Under the pieces are notes generated by a model. That model saw only the letters and a list, made by a program, of their open reading frames with translations, did no database searches and was not told the DNA's origin. From Vibrio sp. 14G-20 (GTDB taxonomy: Bacteria > Pseudomonadota > Gammaproteobacteria > Enterobacterales > Vibrionaceae), in assembly GCF_026241515.1 (NCBI RefSeq), contig NZ_JAPHPW010000012.1:87713-151712 (forward strand): DNA of 64,000 nucleotides, read 5' to 3'. The position numbers and the translations under genes were made by a program. Below, one piece after another: positions 56,082 to 64,000 of the stretch. Every line of letters begins with the position of its first letter. The stretch's first letter is position 1.

Positions 56082-56104
56082 CTCTAATTCTCAAAGGTTT
56101 TTTT

Positions 56105-56845
56105 ATGTTTAAGCGATTATCGCCTATTGTGGCGGTTGGTTTGCTCTCTGGTTGTACCCTCACGAACGGTGCTACCTACCACCAAGAAACTCTCGACGCT
56201 ATTTCCCGCTCAGAGACAAACATCGCAAATAAGGTTCAAAATCTTGAACTGCAACTAAGCAATCAAAGTGACTATATTGAAAGCTTAGAAGACGAAATCA
56301 CTACCCTTTCTAATCAATTAGATACCCATCTAACGAGCATGGAACACAAGGTTATCGAAGAGCTCGAGGAAGAAGAACCGGTCGCTGTTGCCGTTGCTCC
56401 TATCGCTCCTACATCACAACCGACTATCCTTGGCGGTATCGAAAAAGTGTCTATCGACTCGATCTCCCAAAGTTTTGATGCTCGTGTTGATACTGGCGCA
56501 ACCACCTCTTCTTTAAACGCTGTCGATATCAAAGAATTCGAACGTAACGGCAAGAACTGGGTTAAATTTCACCTAGACGACAAAGCCCAAGCAGAAGAAG
56601 ACCAGAAATGGATTGAAGCGCCTGTTGTACGTTATGTAAAAATCCGTCAATCAACCAATGATCAAGCAGAACGTCGAGCTGTGATCGAATTATGGGTGAA
56701 AGTTGGAAAAATCCATGAAAAAGCGCAATTTACATTGGCGGATCGCTCTCAAATGAGTCACCCTGTATTACTAGGGCGCGAATTTATCAAAGACATAGCG
56801 CTAGTAGATGTAAGTAAAAAGTACGTACAAACGGAAGTTAAATAA
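56105..56845 (+). CDS. Retropepsin-like (ATP-dependent zinc protease family) lipoprotein
   Basis: A 246-residue lipoprotein with lipobox 'LLSGC' (C17). Residues 25-88 form a coiled coil with heptads ('KVQNLELQLSNQSDYIESL' then 'DEITTLSNQLDTHLTSMEH'). The C-terminal domain (about 105-246) begins with 'GGIEKVSIDSISQSFDARVD' and has the retropepsin signature D-T-G-A with D129 ('VDTGATTSSLNA'), one active-site Asp; it would have to dimerise. The family is often named 'ATP-dependent zinc protease' but has the retropepsin fold. It begins a three-gene unit with an inactive transglutaminase and an ATP-grasp ligase. The function is not established. Confidence 0.8.
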   Translation: MFKRLSPIVAVGLLSGCTLTNGATYHQETLDAISRSETNIANKVQNLELQLSNQSDYIESLEDEITTLSNQLDTHLTSMEHKVIEELEEEEPVAVAVAPIAPTSQPTILGGIEKVSIDSISQSFDARVDTGATTSSLNAVDIKEFERNGKNWVKFHLDDKAQAEEDQKWIEAPVVRYVKIRQSTNDQAERRAVIELWVKVGKIHEKAQFTLADRSQMSHPVLLGREFIKDIALVDVSKKYVQTEVK

Positions 56846-56862
56846 CAATAGTAGGGTAAGCT

Positions 56863-58368
56863 ATGACGTCAAGAATTCCATTTTATATCTCTATATTCCT
56901 GCTTATCGTGGCAGGTATAACACTGAGTATGTTCAGACATACGACCTACGGTGTACCTTGGACTCCAGGGGAAACCAGACAGGTTTGGGACGTTGAAGCT
57001 CGCATCGAGTTCAATGCAGTAGGCAAAGAAGCAAAAGTTTCCTTAGCGGCTCCTCATACTCAGTCTAACTACACACTTATCGGCGAATCGGCTTCATCGC
57101 CAGGTTACGGTATCTCTTACTTGAATACCGAATCAGGTCGCCGTGCAGAGTGGTCTATTCGATACGCAGATGGCCCTCAAACCATCTACTACAAAACACA
57201 ATTCCTAGTCGACAACCAAGCAAAAGTTGATGCTATCGCACCAGAAGGTGAAGTTGCACAGCCAAGCTTCGACGGCCCTGAAGAAGCGGCTTCTCTTGCA
57301 TTGATTGATAGAGCAACAAAGCGTTCTGCTGACAATATCACTTTTACCCGCGAGCTCATCAAAACACTTAATGATCCAGACAGCCAAAACTCAGCGCTGA
57401 TTCTGAACAACATGACCAAAGTGGAAGCGACACACAAGCTACTTTCAACGGCGAAAATACACAACAAAGTAGTTGGTGTTATCGAGCTAGAAGATGGTCG
57501 TCGTCGTCAGTCGATTCAAAACATGATTCAGATCTGGGATAACGACGAGTGGGTTCTATTCTCTCCTGAATCAAGCGAACAACAAGTTCAACCAAACCTG
57601 CTGATTTGGGATGAATCAAACGTTTCTCTACTGGATGTTGTTGGCGGTCAGAACAGTAAAGTTCACTTCTCTATGATTGCTCAAGAGGTTTCACCAACGG
57701 AAGCAACCAATAGTAAAGTCTCTGCTGACCAACTGTTAAACCTTTCAATTCACAGCCTACCGTTAGAAGAACAAGCGATGTTTAAAACCATCATGCTGAT
57801 TCCCATCGGTGCTCTGATTGTTGTGTTCCTACGTGTCATTATCGGTCTGAAAACGTCTGGTACGTTCATGCCAGTACTGATTGCGGTAGCCTTTGTACAA
57901 ACACAACTGGTAACGGGTATTGTTGGCTTCCTACTTATTGTAGGTACGGGTCTGATTATTCGAAGTTACTTGTCCAAACTCAACTTGCTCTTGGTAGCCA
58001 GGATATCCGCCGTAATCATCACGGTAATCATGATTATCTCTGTGTTTACTGTGGTCGCGTTTAAAGTCGGTCTGACTGAAGGTCTATCTATTACGTTCTT
58101 CCCAATGATTATCCTATCTTGGACTATCGAACGTATGTCTATCTTATGGGAAGAAGAAGGCGCGAAAGAAGTAATGCTACAAGGTGGTGGTTCTCTATTC
58201 ACTGCGGTTCTTGTTTACTTAGGCATGACTAACCCGTTCATTCAGCACTTAACGTTTAACTTTATTGGTTTACAACTTGTTATTCTAGCGACCATCTTGC
58301 TACTAGGTAACTACACAGGATACCGTCTAACCGAGCTTCGTCGCTTTAAACCGCTAGCGGAGGACTAA
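56863..58368 (+). CDS. Inactive transglutaminase fused to seven-helix membrane domain
   Basis: A 501-residue protein. Helix 1 (about 5-24) anchors an extracytoplasmic segment of about 270 residues that carries an inactive transglutaminase-like fold ('NDPDSQNSALILNNM', 'KVVGVIELEDGRRRQSIQNM', 'WVLFSPESSE'); no Cys-His-Asp triad is visible, which fits the 'inactive' name. Residues 305-490 form about six or seven membrane helices ('GTFMPVLIAVAFVQTQL', 'ILSWTIERMSILWEEEG'). Start is 18 bases after the first gene. The conserved acidic helices may bind the ligase partner or a peptide substrate. Confidence 0.82.
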   Translation: MTSRIPFYISIFLLIVAGITLSMFRHTTYGVPWTPGETRQVWDVEARIEFNAVGKEAKVSLAAPHTQSNYTLIGESASSPGYGISYLNTESGRRAEWSIRYADGPQTIYYKTQFLVDNQAKVDAIAPEGEVAQPSFDGPEEAASLALIDRATKRSADNITFTRELIKTLNDPDSQNSALILNNMTKVEATHKLLSTAKIHNKVVGVIELEDGRRRQSIQNMIQIWDNDEWVLFSPESSEQQVQPNLLIWDESNVSLLDVVGGQNSKVHFSMIAQEVSPTEATNSKVSADQLLNLSIHSLPLEEQAMFKTIMLIPIGALIVVFLRVIIGLKTSGTFMPVLIAVAFVQTQLVTGIVGFLLIVGTGLIIRSYLSKLNLLLVARISAVIITVIMIISVFTVVAFKVGLTEGLSITFFPMIILSWTIERMSILWEEEGAKEVMLQGGGSLFTAVLVYLGMTNPFIQHLTFNFIGLQLVILATILLLGNYTGYRLTELRRFKPLAED

Positions 58369-58371
58369 GTT

Positions 58372-59352
58372 ATGTTTGATCAGTTTACTTCACCGTTTAG
58401 GTTGAAAGACAAAGGCATAATGGGAATGAACAAGCGTAACCATAGTTATATTGGTCGCTACAATGATCGTTCCAAGTATCCACTCGTTGATGACAAGCTT
58501 AAGACGAAGATCATTGCTGAACAGGCTGGTGCTACTGTACCAAAACTGATTGGCGTGATTGGTCATCAAGCTGAAGTAAAAACAATCCACAAGATGGTAA
58601 AAGAGTGGCCGGGTTTCGTAATCAAGCCAGCTCAAGGCAGTGGTGGTAAAGGTATCCTTGTTGTGACTTCTCACAAGGACGGCGTTTACACCAAGCCATC
58701 GGGTTCGACTATCAATGAAGAAGACGTAGAGCGTCACATCAGTAACGCTCTCGCGGGTCTTTTCTCTCTCGGTGGTAAGAACGATGTTGCGGTAGTTGAA
58801 AACCTCATCAAGTTTGACGAGTGTTTTGACGGCTTCAGTTACGAGGGCGTGCCAGATGTACGAATCATTGTATTCAAGGGCTACCCTGTCATGGCGATGA
58901 TGCGTCTATCTACTTCAGCTTCTGATGGTAAAGCTAACTTGCACCAAGGCGCTGTGGGCGTAGGTATCTGTATCGCTACGGGTAAAGCCGTTCGCGCGGT
59001 TCAGTTTGACCACCCAGTGACTCACCACCCAGATACAGGGAAAGAGTTGGCGCTACTTCAAGTACCGCATTGGGAAAAGCTGCTAACACTTGCATCAAGC
59101 GCTTGGGAAATGACGGGCCTTGGTTACATGGGTACGGACATGGTTTTAGACCAAGAAGAAGGCCCGATGGTACTGGAGCTAAACGCTCGTCCTGGATTAG
59201 CAATACAGATTGCAAACGGCGCAGGTTTATTACCTCGCTTGCATCATATTGAAAACCTGGGCACACCCGCTGAATATCCAAAACCAGCAGAGCGCGTTGC
59301 CTACGCTGCTAAGCAATTTGGTGTTCACGGTAGCGAAATTGTCCCAAGCTAA
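58372..59352 (+). CDS. RimK-related alpha-L-glutamate ligase-like ATP-grasp enzyme
   Basis: A 326-residue ATP-grasp protein. 'FVIKPAQGSGGKGILVVTSH' is the ATP-binding glycine loop, and 'MVLELNARPGLAIQIANGAG' has the conserved Glu-x-Asn-x-Arg of metal coordination. N-terminal 'MGMNKRNHSYIGRYNDRSKYPL' is specific to the subfamily often found with the retropepsin and inactive transglutaminase. It should form amide bonds with Glu or similar amino acids on an unknown acceptor. It starts three bases after its upstream neighbour; the terminator at 59405-59441 follows. Confidence 0.85.
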   Translation: MFDQFTSPFRLKDKGIMGMNKRNHSYIGRYNDRSKYPLVDDKLKTKIIAEQAGATVPKLIGVIGHQAEVKTIHKMVKEWPGFVIKPAQGSGGKGILVVTSHKDGVYTKPSGSTINEEDVERHISNALAGLFSLGGKNDVAVVENLIKFDECFDGFSYEGVPDVRIIVFKGYPVMAMMRLSTSASDGKANLHQGAVGVGICIATGKAVRAVQFDHPVTHHPDTGKELALLQVPHWEKLLTLASSAWEMTGLGYMGTDMVLDQEEGPMVLELNARPGLAIQIANGAGLLPRLHHIENLGTPAEYPKPAERVAYAAKQFGVHGSEIVPS

Positions 59353-59404
59353 TCTAAATAAAAAGCGAAACGACTGAGTAAGTTCATACTGAATATAGCT
59401 CGAT

Positions 59405-59441
59405 AAAAAACCGCATAGCTCTAAGAGTTACGCGGTTTTTT
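59405..59441. terminator. Bidirectional terminator between the ligase gene and formate dehydrogenase gene
   Basis: AAAAAACCGC / GCGGTTTTTT 10-bp outer stem with a partly paired 17-base loop, between convergent genes. Confidence 0.85.
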
Positions 59442-59471
59442 AATGCCTGCAATTTAACTTAGCGGATTAGG

Positions 59472-62400
59472 TTAAGCCTCTGTTACTTCACTCTCTGGCT
59501 CACGAATGGGATCAATACGCACAGCCGCCACCTTAAACTCAGGGATCTTGGCATGCGGATCCGTCGCTGTCGTAGTCAAACGGTTCACTGGAGACTCCAC
59601 GAAATGGAATGGAATAAACACCACGCCCTTTTGCATTCGCTTAGTGACAAACGCCGCGATTTCTATTTCACCACGACGTGTTGATACTTTAAGCATCTGA
59701 CCATTCGAGATACCTAACGCCTCAGCATCATGAACACTCACCATAGCACGCGGCCCTGCTAAGTTATCCAGCCCTTTTGTTTTACGTGTCATGGTTCCGG
59801 TGTGGAACTGTTCAAGAATGCGGCCTGTCGTTAATACTAACGGGTATTCCGCATCCGGAAGCTCAGCAGCGTATCTAAACGGAATCGCCTCCATTTGACC
59901 ACGCCCACGCGTAAATTGGGTCTGGTGCATGATACGCGTGCCATCTGGGTTATTCTTATTACTTGGCCATTGCACGCCGTTGACCGTAATGTTCTCCCAA
60001 CGTAAACCACCATATTGCGGAGTCACTCTTGCTATCTCATTGGTGATATCGGCAACGGTGTTGTAGTCCCAGCCGCCGCCCATTGCGTTGGCTAGCATTT
60101 GGATAATCACCCAATCTTCCTTCGCTTCACCTGGAGGCACTACCGCAGGATTAATACGTTGAACACGACGCTCGGTATTAGTGAAGTGACCGGATTTTTC
60201 TGCAAATGAACAAGACGGAAGAACCACATCAGCATACTGCGCCGTTTCGGTTAAGAAGATGTCTTGAACGACAAGGAAATCCAACGCTTCAATTCCTTCA
60301 ATCACGTGCGCTTGGTTTGGATCACTGAGCACTGGATTTTCGCCCATCACGTATAAACCACGTACATCACGGTGACACGCCGCATCAATAATCTCTGTGA
60401 GCGTTAAACCCGTTTCAGCAGGCAAATCAGCAACGCCCCACTCCATCGCAAACTTTTGACGAACCATTGGGTTATACACTTTCTGATAACCCGGCAGATT
60501 GTTTGGCAACGCGCCCATATCACATGCACCTTGCACGTTAGATTGACCACGTAATGGGTTGATACCACCACCTTCAATACCAATGTTGCCGCATAAGAGT
60601 TGCAGGTTAGCAATTGAGCGAACGTTGTCGTGCCCTGTGGTGTGTTGCGTAATACCCATTGAGTAATACACCGCAGTGCGTTCCGCAGTACCAATCAAAC
60701 GCGCCATCGCGAAGATATCTTCCGCTTTCACCCCAGTAACCAGTTCGACCTTATCCAAGGAATAGCTTGGTGACATCACCTCTTGCAACAAGGTATCAAA
60801 GCCATCAACTCGATCTTCGATATAATCTTGATCATACCAACCGTGCTTGATGATTTGCTGCATCACACCGTTGATCAACATTACGTCAGTACCCGGTCGA
60901 TGCGCTAAGTAAAGTTCAGCATGATCGGCAATATCGATCCTTTTTGGATCGGCGACAATAAGACGAGCACCACCATGTCTCACCGCTTGCTTGATATGCG
61001 AACCAATAATTGGGTGCGCCGAAGTGGTATCTGAACCAATAATAAAGATCACATCTGAGTGCTTGATACTCGGAATATCATTGGTCATCGCTCCACTGCC
61101 CAGAGAAGCTTCAAGCCCAGTTACGGTTGAAGCGTGGCAAAGACGAGCGCAGTGGTCGACGTTGTTGGTTCCAAGCTCACGGCGGATGAATTTTTGGAAA
61201 GCATAGTTGTCTTCGTTGGTGGTTTTAGCCGATGAGAAACCCGCTAGAGCATTGCTGCCAAAGCCTTGTTTAATCGCAGTAAATTTATCAGCGATCAATT
61301 TAATCGCTTCATCCCAACTTGCGGGTTGTAGCCAGCCATCTTTGCGGATTAACGGTGTGGTTAAACGCGCATCGCTGCCCACAAAATCGAAACCAAACCG
61401 CCCTTTCACACACAACATCCCCTCATTGACCGGAGAGTCCCCGCCCTCGATATAACGGATTTTGTTCTTTGCTTCATCAACATGCATGGTGAGCTTGCAA
61501 CCCACACCACAATAGGTGCAGATGGTATCGACTTTCTTGAGTAGGTCTGTGTCTCCCTGCTTTCTATCACGAGCATCCACCATTGCACCAGTTGGACACG
61601 CCTGAATACAAGATCCACATTGAACGCAGTTTGAGTCGCCCATTAAGGTCTTGTCTGCCCCAAAATTAGGACGACATTCAGGTCTTGATGCCGGCTTACC
61701 ATCAGATTGATTCATGAAGCTTAAAACACCATGAACATTCTGTTCACGACACGCTTGGATACACTGGCCGCAACTGATACAGCGGTTGGCATCAAAGATA
61801 ATAAATTCTGAACTGTCATCAACTGCGAATTTTTGTCTTGTTAAACCAACCTTAGCTTCTTCAGCGCGAATAGCTTGCCAGCTGTCGTTAGAAGCTACAT
61901 CGATTTTATATTCTGGATGCGTTTGCGTTGCCTTGTATTCGGTCGAGTAGTCTCGTAGGTCGCAATCGGTATTGGCTTGGCAGCCACATTCTAGGCATCT
62001 TGCTGCTTCCGCAATTGCATCGGCATTATCAAATCCTGTTTCTACTTCATCGAAGCTTTGCTCGCGTTGTTCTGGGGTGAGCTCTGGCATGATTTTACGC
62101 GCCATACGTTGTATGGACTGGTATTGCTCAGGATCCACCGCTTTTAGCTGCTTGTGCTTTCTTGAATTAAACGGTTTAGCCGGAATGTTTTCCATATCAC
62201 CATGGAAAAAGCGGTCGATCGCTTGCGCAGCAATTCGGCCATCCCCCACCGCTTCGACAGCGGTTGCTGGGCCACGTCGGAAATCGCCAATACTGAAGAT
62301 ATTGCCTGTTCCCGTGTGCATGGTTTGCGGATCGGCATCAGCGGTATTCCAACGAGTAAGAGGAATCTCAATCTCTTCATTGTCCATAAAGCTCAGATCA

Positions 62401-63701
62401 GGCTTTTGCGACACGGCAGCAATCACGGTATCGAAATCCTCAACAAAAAACTCACCCGTCGGTTTCGGGCTTCGTCGACCCGATGCATCCGCGGGGCCAA
62501 GCGCCATGCGTTCTAATCGGATTTCAGATACATGACCATTCTCATCAGCAATATTTTCAGCAGGGTTGGTCAAGAAATGGAATTTGACGCCTTCGTGTTC
62601 AGCTTCTTCGATTTCGTAATCTTCCGCCGGCATCTCATCTCGTGTTCGTCGATAAATTAGCGTGGTATCAGCACCATCACGAACTGCGGTTCGAGCGCAA
62701 TCAATCGCGGTATTACCACCGCCAATGACAGCTACCTTTTTACCCGTGATGTATTGTTTATCGGTGACATAGTCCTTTAAATAATCGACGCCAAGGTAAC
62801 AACCTACTAAATCACTTCCGGCGTAATTCATCTCAACGGCTTGTGATGCACCAACCGCTAAACAAACCGCATCGAAGTCGTTGCTTAAATCAGACAATGT
62901 AAAATCAACGCCCAACTTTTTGTCACACTCTACAGACATCCCGTTACGACACATTAGCTCGATTTCTTTGTCTAGAATCGACTTAGGTAAACGGTATTCA
63001 GGGATACCGTAACGTAGCCAACCACCAGCCTTAGGCATCGATTCATAAACACTGACATCGTAACCCTCATTCGACAAGTAATAGCCTGCGGTAAGGCCAC
63101 CAGGCCCACTACCGACAATCGCAATGCTCTTGCCTTTATTGGGCTTCTTCGTAGGCATATAGCTTTCTTGAGCGGCTAAGTCCGCATCGGCAGCGTGTCG
63201 TTTGAGTTGGCGAATCGCGATGGATTCATCGACTAAGTTACGACGACATTCGGTTTCACAGAAAGCAGGACACACACGACCAATTGAAAGCGGCATTGGC
63301 AATGTCTTTTTGATCACTTCAATCGCTTTGATGTGATCATTTTGAGCAATATGGTGTAGGTAAGATTGGATATCGACCCCAGCAGGACAGGCAGTTTGAC
63401 ATGGCGCCTCACAGTCAGCGTAATGATCGGTCATGATGCGATTCAACGCTTCTTGTCGATGATTCGTTAGCTGTTTTGACTGAGTGGTAATATTCAACCC
63501 ATTAGACACTTCAAGCTCACAAGAGCGAGTAACACCAACGCCATCAACTTCAACGACACACAAATCACACGGTACTTTATCCGCTGTTTTGTTCAAACCA
63601 CATAAAGATGGGATCTCCAAACCACATGTTTTTGCCGCTTCAAGAACGGTTTGCCCTTGCTCGACGATTCGATATTTCCCATCAATAACGATTTGAATCA
63701 T
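59472..63701 (-). CDS. Formate dehydrogenase alpha subunit fused to a GltD-like FAD/NAD(P) module
   Basis: A 1409-residue single polypeptide. Residues 1-75 hold a [2Fe-2S] ferredoxin domain (C34, C45, C48, C61). Residues about 95-560 are a glutamate-synthase-beta-like oxidoreductase with Cys clusters 'CEAPCQTACPAG' and 'CPAFCETECRR', FAD motif 'IVGSGPGGLTAGYYL' (about 195-209) and NAD(P) motif 'VIGGGNTAIDCARTA' (about 325-339). Ferredoxin [4Fe-4S] motifs are at C641-C651 and C692-C702. The molybdopterin domain starts with C728, C731, C735 and C764; the metal ligand is C855 in 'ARLCHAST', Cys and not selenocysteine. It oxidises formate and should pass electrons to NAD(P)+. It is cytoplasmic (no Tat signal) and stands alone. 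Confidence 0.9.
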   Translation of the reverse strand: MIQIVIDGKYRIVEQGQTVLEAAKTCGLEIPSLCGLNKTADKVPCDLCVVEVDGVGVTRSCELEVSNGLNITTQSKQLTNHRQEALNRIMTDHYADCEAPCQTACPAGVDIQSYLHHIAQNDHIKAIEVIKKTLPMPLSIGRVCPAFCETECRRNLVDESIAIRQLKRHAADADLAAQESYMPTKKPNKGKSIAIVGSGPGGLTAGYYLSNEGYDVSVYESMPKAGGWLRYGIPEYRLPKSILDKEIELMCRNGMSVECDKKLGVDFTLSDLSNDFDAVCLAVGASQAVEMNYAGSDLVGCYLGVDYLKDYVTDKQYITGKKVAVIGGGNTAIDCARTAVRDGADTTLIYRRTRDEMPAEDYEIEEAEHEGVKFHFLTNPAENIADENGHVSEIRLERMALGPADASGRRSPKPTGEFFVEDFDTVIAAVSQKPDLSFMDNEEIEIPLTRWNTADADPQTMHTGTGNIFSIGDFRRGPATAVEAVGDGRIAAQAIDRFFHGDMENIPAKPFNSRKHKQLKAVDPEQYQSIQRMARKIMPELTPEQREQSFDEVETGFDNADAIAEAARCLECGCQANTDCDLRDYSTEYKATQTHPEYKIDVASNDSWQAIRAEEAKVGLTRQKFAVDDSSEFIIFDANRCISCGQCIQACREQNVHGVLSFMNQSDGKPASRPECRPNFGADKTLMGDSNCVQCGSCIQACPTGAMVDARDRKQGDTDLLKKVDTICTYCGVGCKLTMHVDEAKNKIRYIEGGDSPVNEGMLCVKGRFGFDFVGSDARLTTPLIRKDGWLQPASWDEAIKLIADKFTAIKQGFGSNALAGFSSAKTTNEDNYAFQKFIRRELGTNNVDHCARLCHASTVTGLEASLGSGAMTNDIPSIKHSDVIFIIGSDTTSAHPIIGSHIKQAVRHGGARLIVADPKRIDIADHAELYLAHRPGTDVMLINGVMQQIIKHGWYDQDYIEDRVDGFDTLLQEVMSPSYSLDKVELVTGVKAEDIFAMARLIGTAERTAVYYSMGITQHTTGHDNVRSIANLQLLCGNIGIEGGGINPLRGQSNVQGACDMGALPNNLPGYQKVYNPMVRQKFAMEWGVADLPAETGLTLTEIIDAACHRDVRGLYVMGENPVLSDPNQAHVIEGIEALDFLVVQDIFLTETAQYADVVLPSCSFAEKSGHFTNTERRVQRINPAVVPPGEAKEDWVIIQMLANAMGGGWDYNTVADITNEIARVTPQYGGLRWENITVNGVQWPSNKNNPDGTRIMHQTQFTRGRGQMEAIPFRYAAELPDAEYPLVLTTGRILEQFHTGTMTRKTKGLDNLAGPRAMVSVHDAEALGISNGQMLKVSTRRGEIEIAAFVTKRMQKGVVFIPFHFVESPVNRLTTTATDPHAKIPEFKVAAVRIDPIREPESEVTEA

Positions 63702-63766
63702 ACCTAAGTCCTACCTTTACCTTTCGCACACGCGAGTTATCAATAATTAAAATTTAAGTAATACAA

Positions 63767-63793
63767 TATTATTAATATTATTAATATTATTAA
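63767..63793. repeat. Three perfect tandem copies of TATTATTAA
   Basis: 27 bases of a 9-base AT-only unit, about 65-92 bases upstream of the formate dehydrogenase start. It could bend the promoter DNA, be bound by H-NS, or simply be slippage-prone. Confidence 0.85.
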
Positions 63794-63964
63794 ATCTATT
63801 TCATTACCATACATTATTTGTGGTTTTGTGCGTGTGACCTCAAACAAGTTCCATTGATAATAACCATAAGGTATGAGTGGTCTTATCAGTAGCAACGAGA
63901 GGATTGAGAGGGAGTTGTTCTGTTGTAGATGTTAGATTCAAGGTACAAAAATGTATGGTCCGCC

Positions 63965-63996
63965 CCGTTATTGCAACTACAATTGAGTAATAACGG
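63965..63996 (+). promoter_or_regulatory. Inverted repeat CCGTTATT / AATAACGG at the window end
   Basis: Perfect 8-bp arms with a 16-base loop; the 3' arm reads AATAACGGAG and overlaps a likely ribosome site (GGAG). If a gene begins just beyond the window the hairpin could hide its ribosome site. The gene itself is not visible. Confidence 0.4.
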
Positions 63997-64000
63997 AGTT

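Larger units (their letters stand above)
55793..56104. other. 312-base intergenic region with a strong terminator and possible small RNA
   Basis: No open frame is convincing. A strong plus-strand terminator ends at 56049, 257 bases after cmoB, so the 3' UTR is long or a separate short transcript starts inside. TTGAAC and TTGACT sequences at about 55925-55941 could be -35 elements, but their -10 partners are poor. I see nothing else. Confidence 0.5.
63702..64000. other. 299-base region upstream of the formate dehydrogenase gene
   Basis: No gene is seen. It is AT-rich at the FDH end, holds a nonamer repeat (63767-63793), and close to the window end has an inverted repeat (63965-63996) overlapping a GGAG that may be the ribosome site of a plus-strand gene beginning just past base 64000. 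Confidence 0.55.

Noticed and set aside
59472..63701. Gene as glutamate synthase small subunit
   Set aside because: Only the 95-560 region resembles GltD; the molybdopterin domain with its Cys ligands marks it as formate dehydrogenase-like.

Overview
The window reads as a stretch of a Vibrio chromosome, most likely from the Splendidus clade. This is an inference from protein similarity as I recall it, from the conserved gene orders (cydABX-ybgE-ybgC-tolQRAB-pal-cpoB; aspS next to ruvC; yecE-cmoA-cmoB) and from moderate GC; no database search was run. Coding density is high, and I see no transposase, integrase, phage gene, CRISPR array or rRNA. One tRNA gene is present (tRNA-Ser, GGA anticodon).

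Layout. 0-6.7 kb: the 3' part of metR, a DUF4250 protein, a membrane protein, the radical-SAM protein YgiQ, and a divergent XRE-cupin regulator/BenE transporter pair with an 8-bp tandem repeat at the end of the regulator. 6.7-11.8 kb: a three-gene glycosyltransferase/GtrA cassette divergent from a two-component system. 11.9-16.2 kb: a PLP enzyme of the ACC deaminase/D-cysteine desulfhydrase family, an exported dienelactone hydrolase, D-amino acid dehydrogenase DadA and a LysR regulator. 16.4-22.8 kb: a seven-gene minus-strand envelope cluster (three lipoproteins, an MltC-like transglycosylase, a tiny membrane protein, an anchored coiled-coil protein of unknown function and a DHH phosphoesterase) with a 670-bp AT-rich leader. 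This is the best candidate for an undescribed system. 23.4-28.9 kb: a TRAP transporter with a HAD phosphatase, divergent from a glycerophosphodiesterase and a DeoR regulator. 29-37 kb: gltS, tRNA-Ser, alaE, a hybrid histidine kinase, a UPF0149 protein, a potassium channel and nadA.

37-46.5 kb holds the Tol-Pal envelope machine and, upstream on the same strand, the cytochrome bd operon, including the 35-residue cydX gene; a consensus FNR box lies upstream of cydA. 46.5-52.6 kb: ruvB, ruvA, a chemoreceptor gene wedged between ruvA and ruvC, then ruvC and aspS. 52.9-55.8 kb: a DUF72 protein and the tRNA wobble-uridine modification pair cmoA and cmoB, separated by an intergenic repeat-like element. 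56.1-59.4 kb: a retropepsin-like lipoprotein, an inactive transglutaminase/7TM protein and a RimK-like ATP-grasp ligase, a conserved trio of unknown purpose. 59.5-63.7 kb: a 1409-residue formate dehydrogenase that carries its own GltD-like FAD/NAD(P) module.

Taken together the window is dominated by envelope maintenance (Tol-Pal, transglycosylase, lipoproteins, lipid or O-antigen glycosylation), respiration and redox, DNA repair and tRNA modification. Most gene groups end in clear rho-independent hairpins, so transcription units can be drawn with fair confidence.
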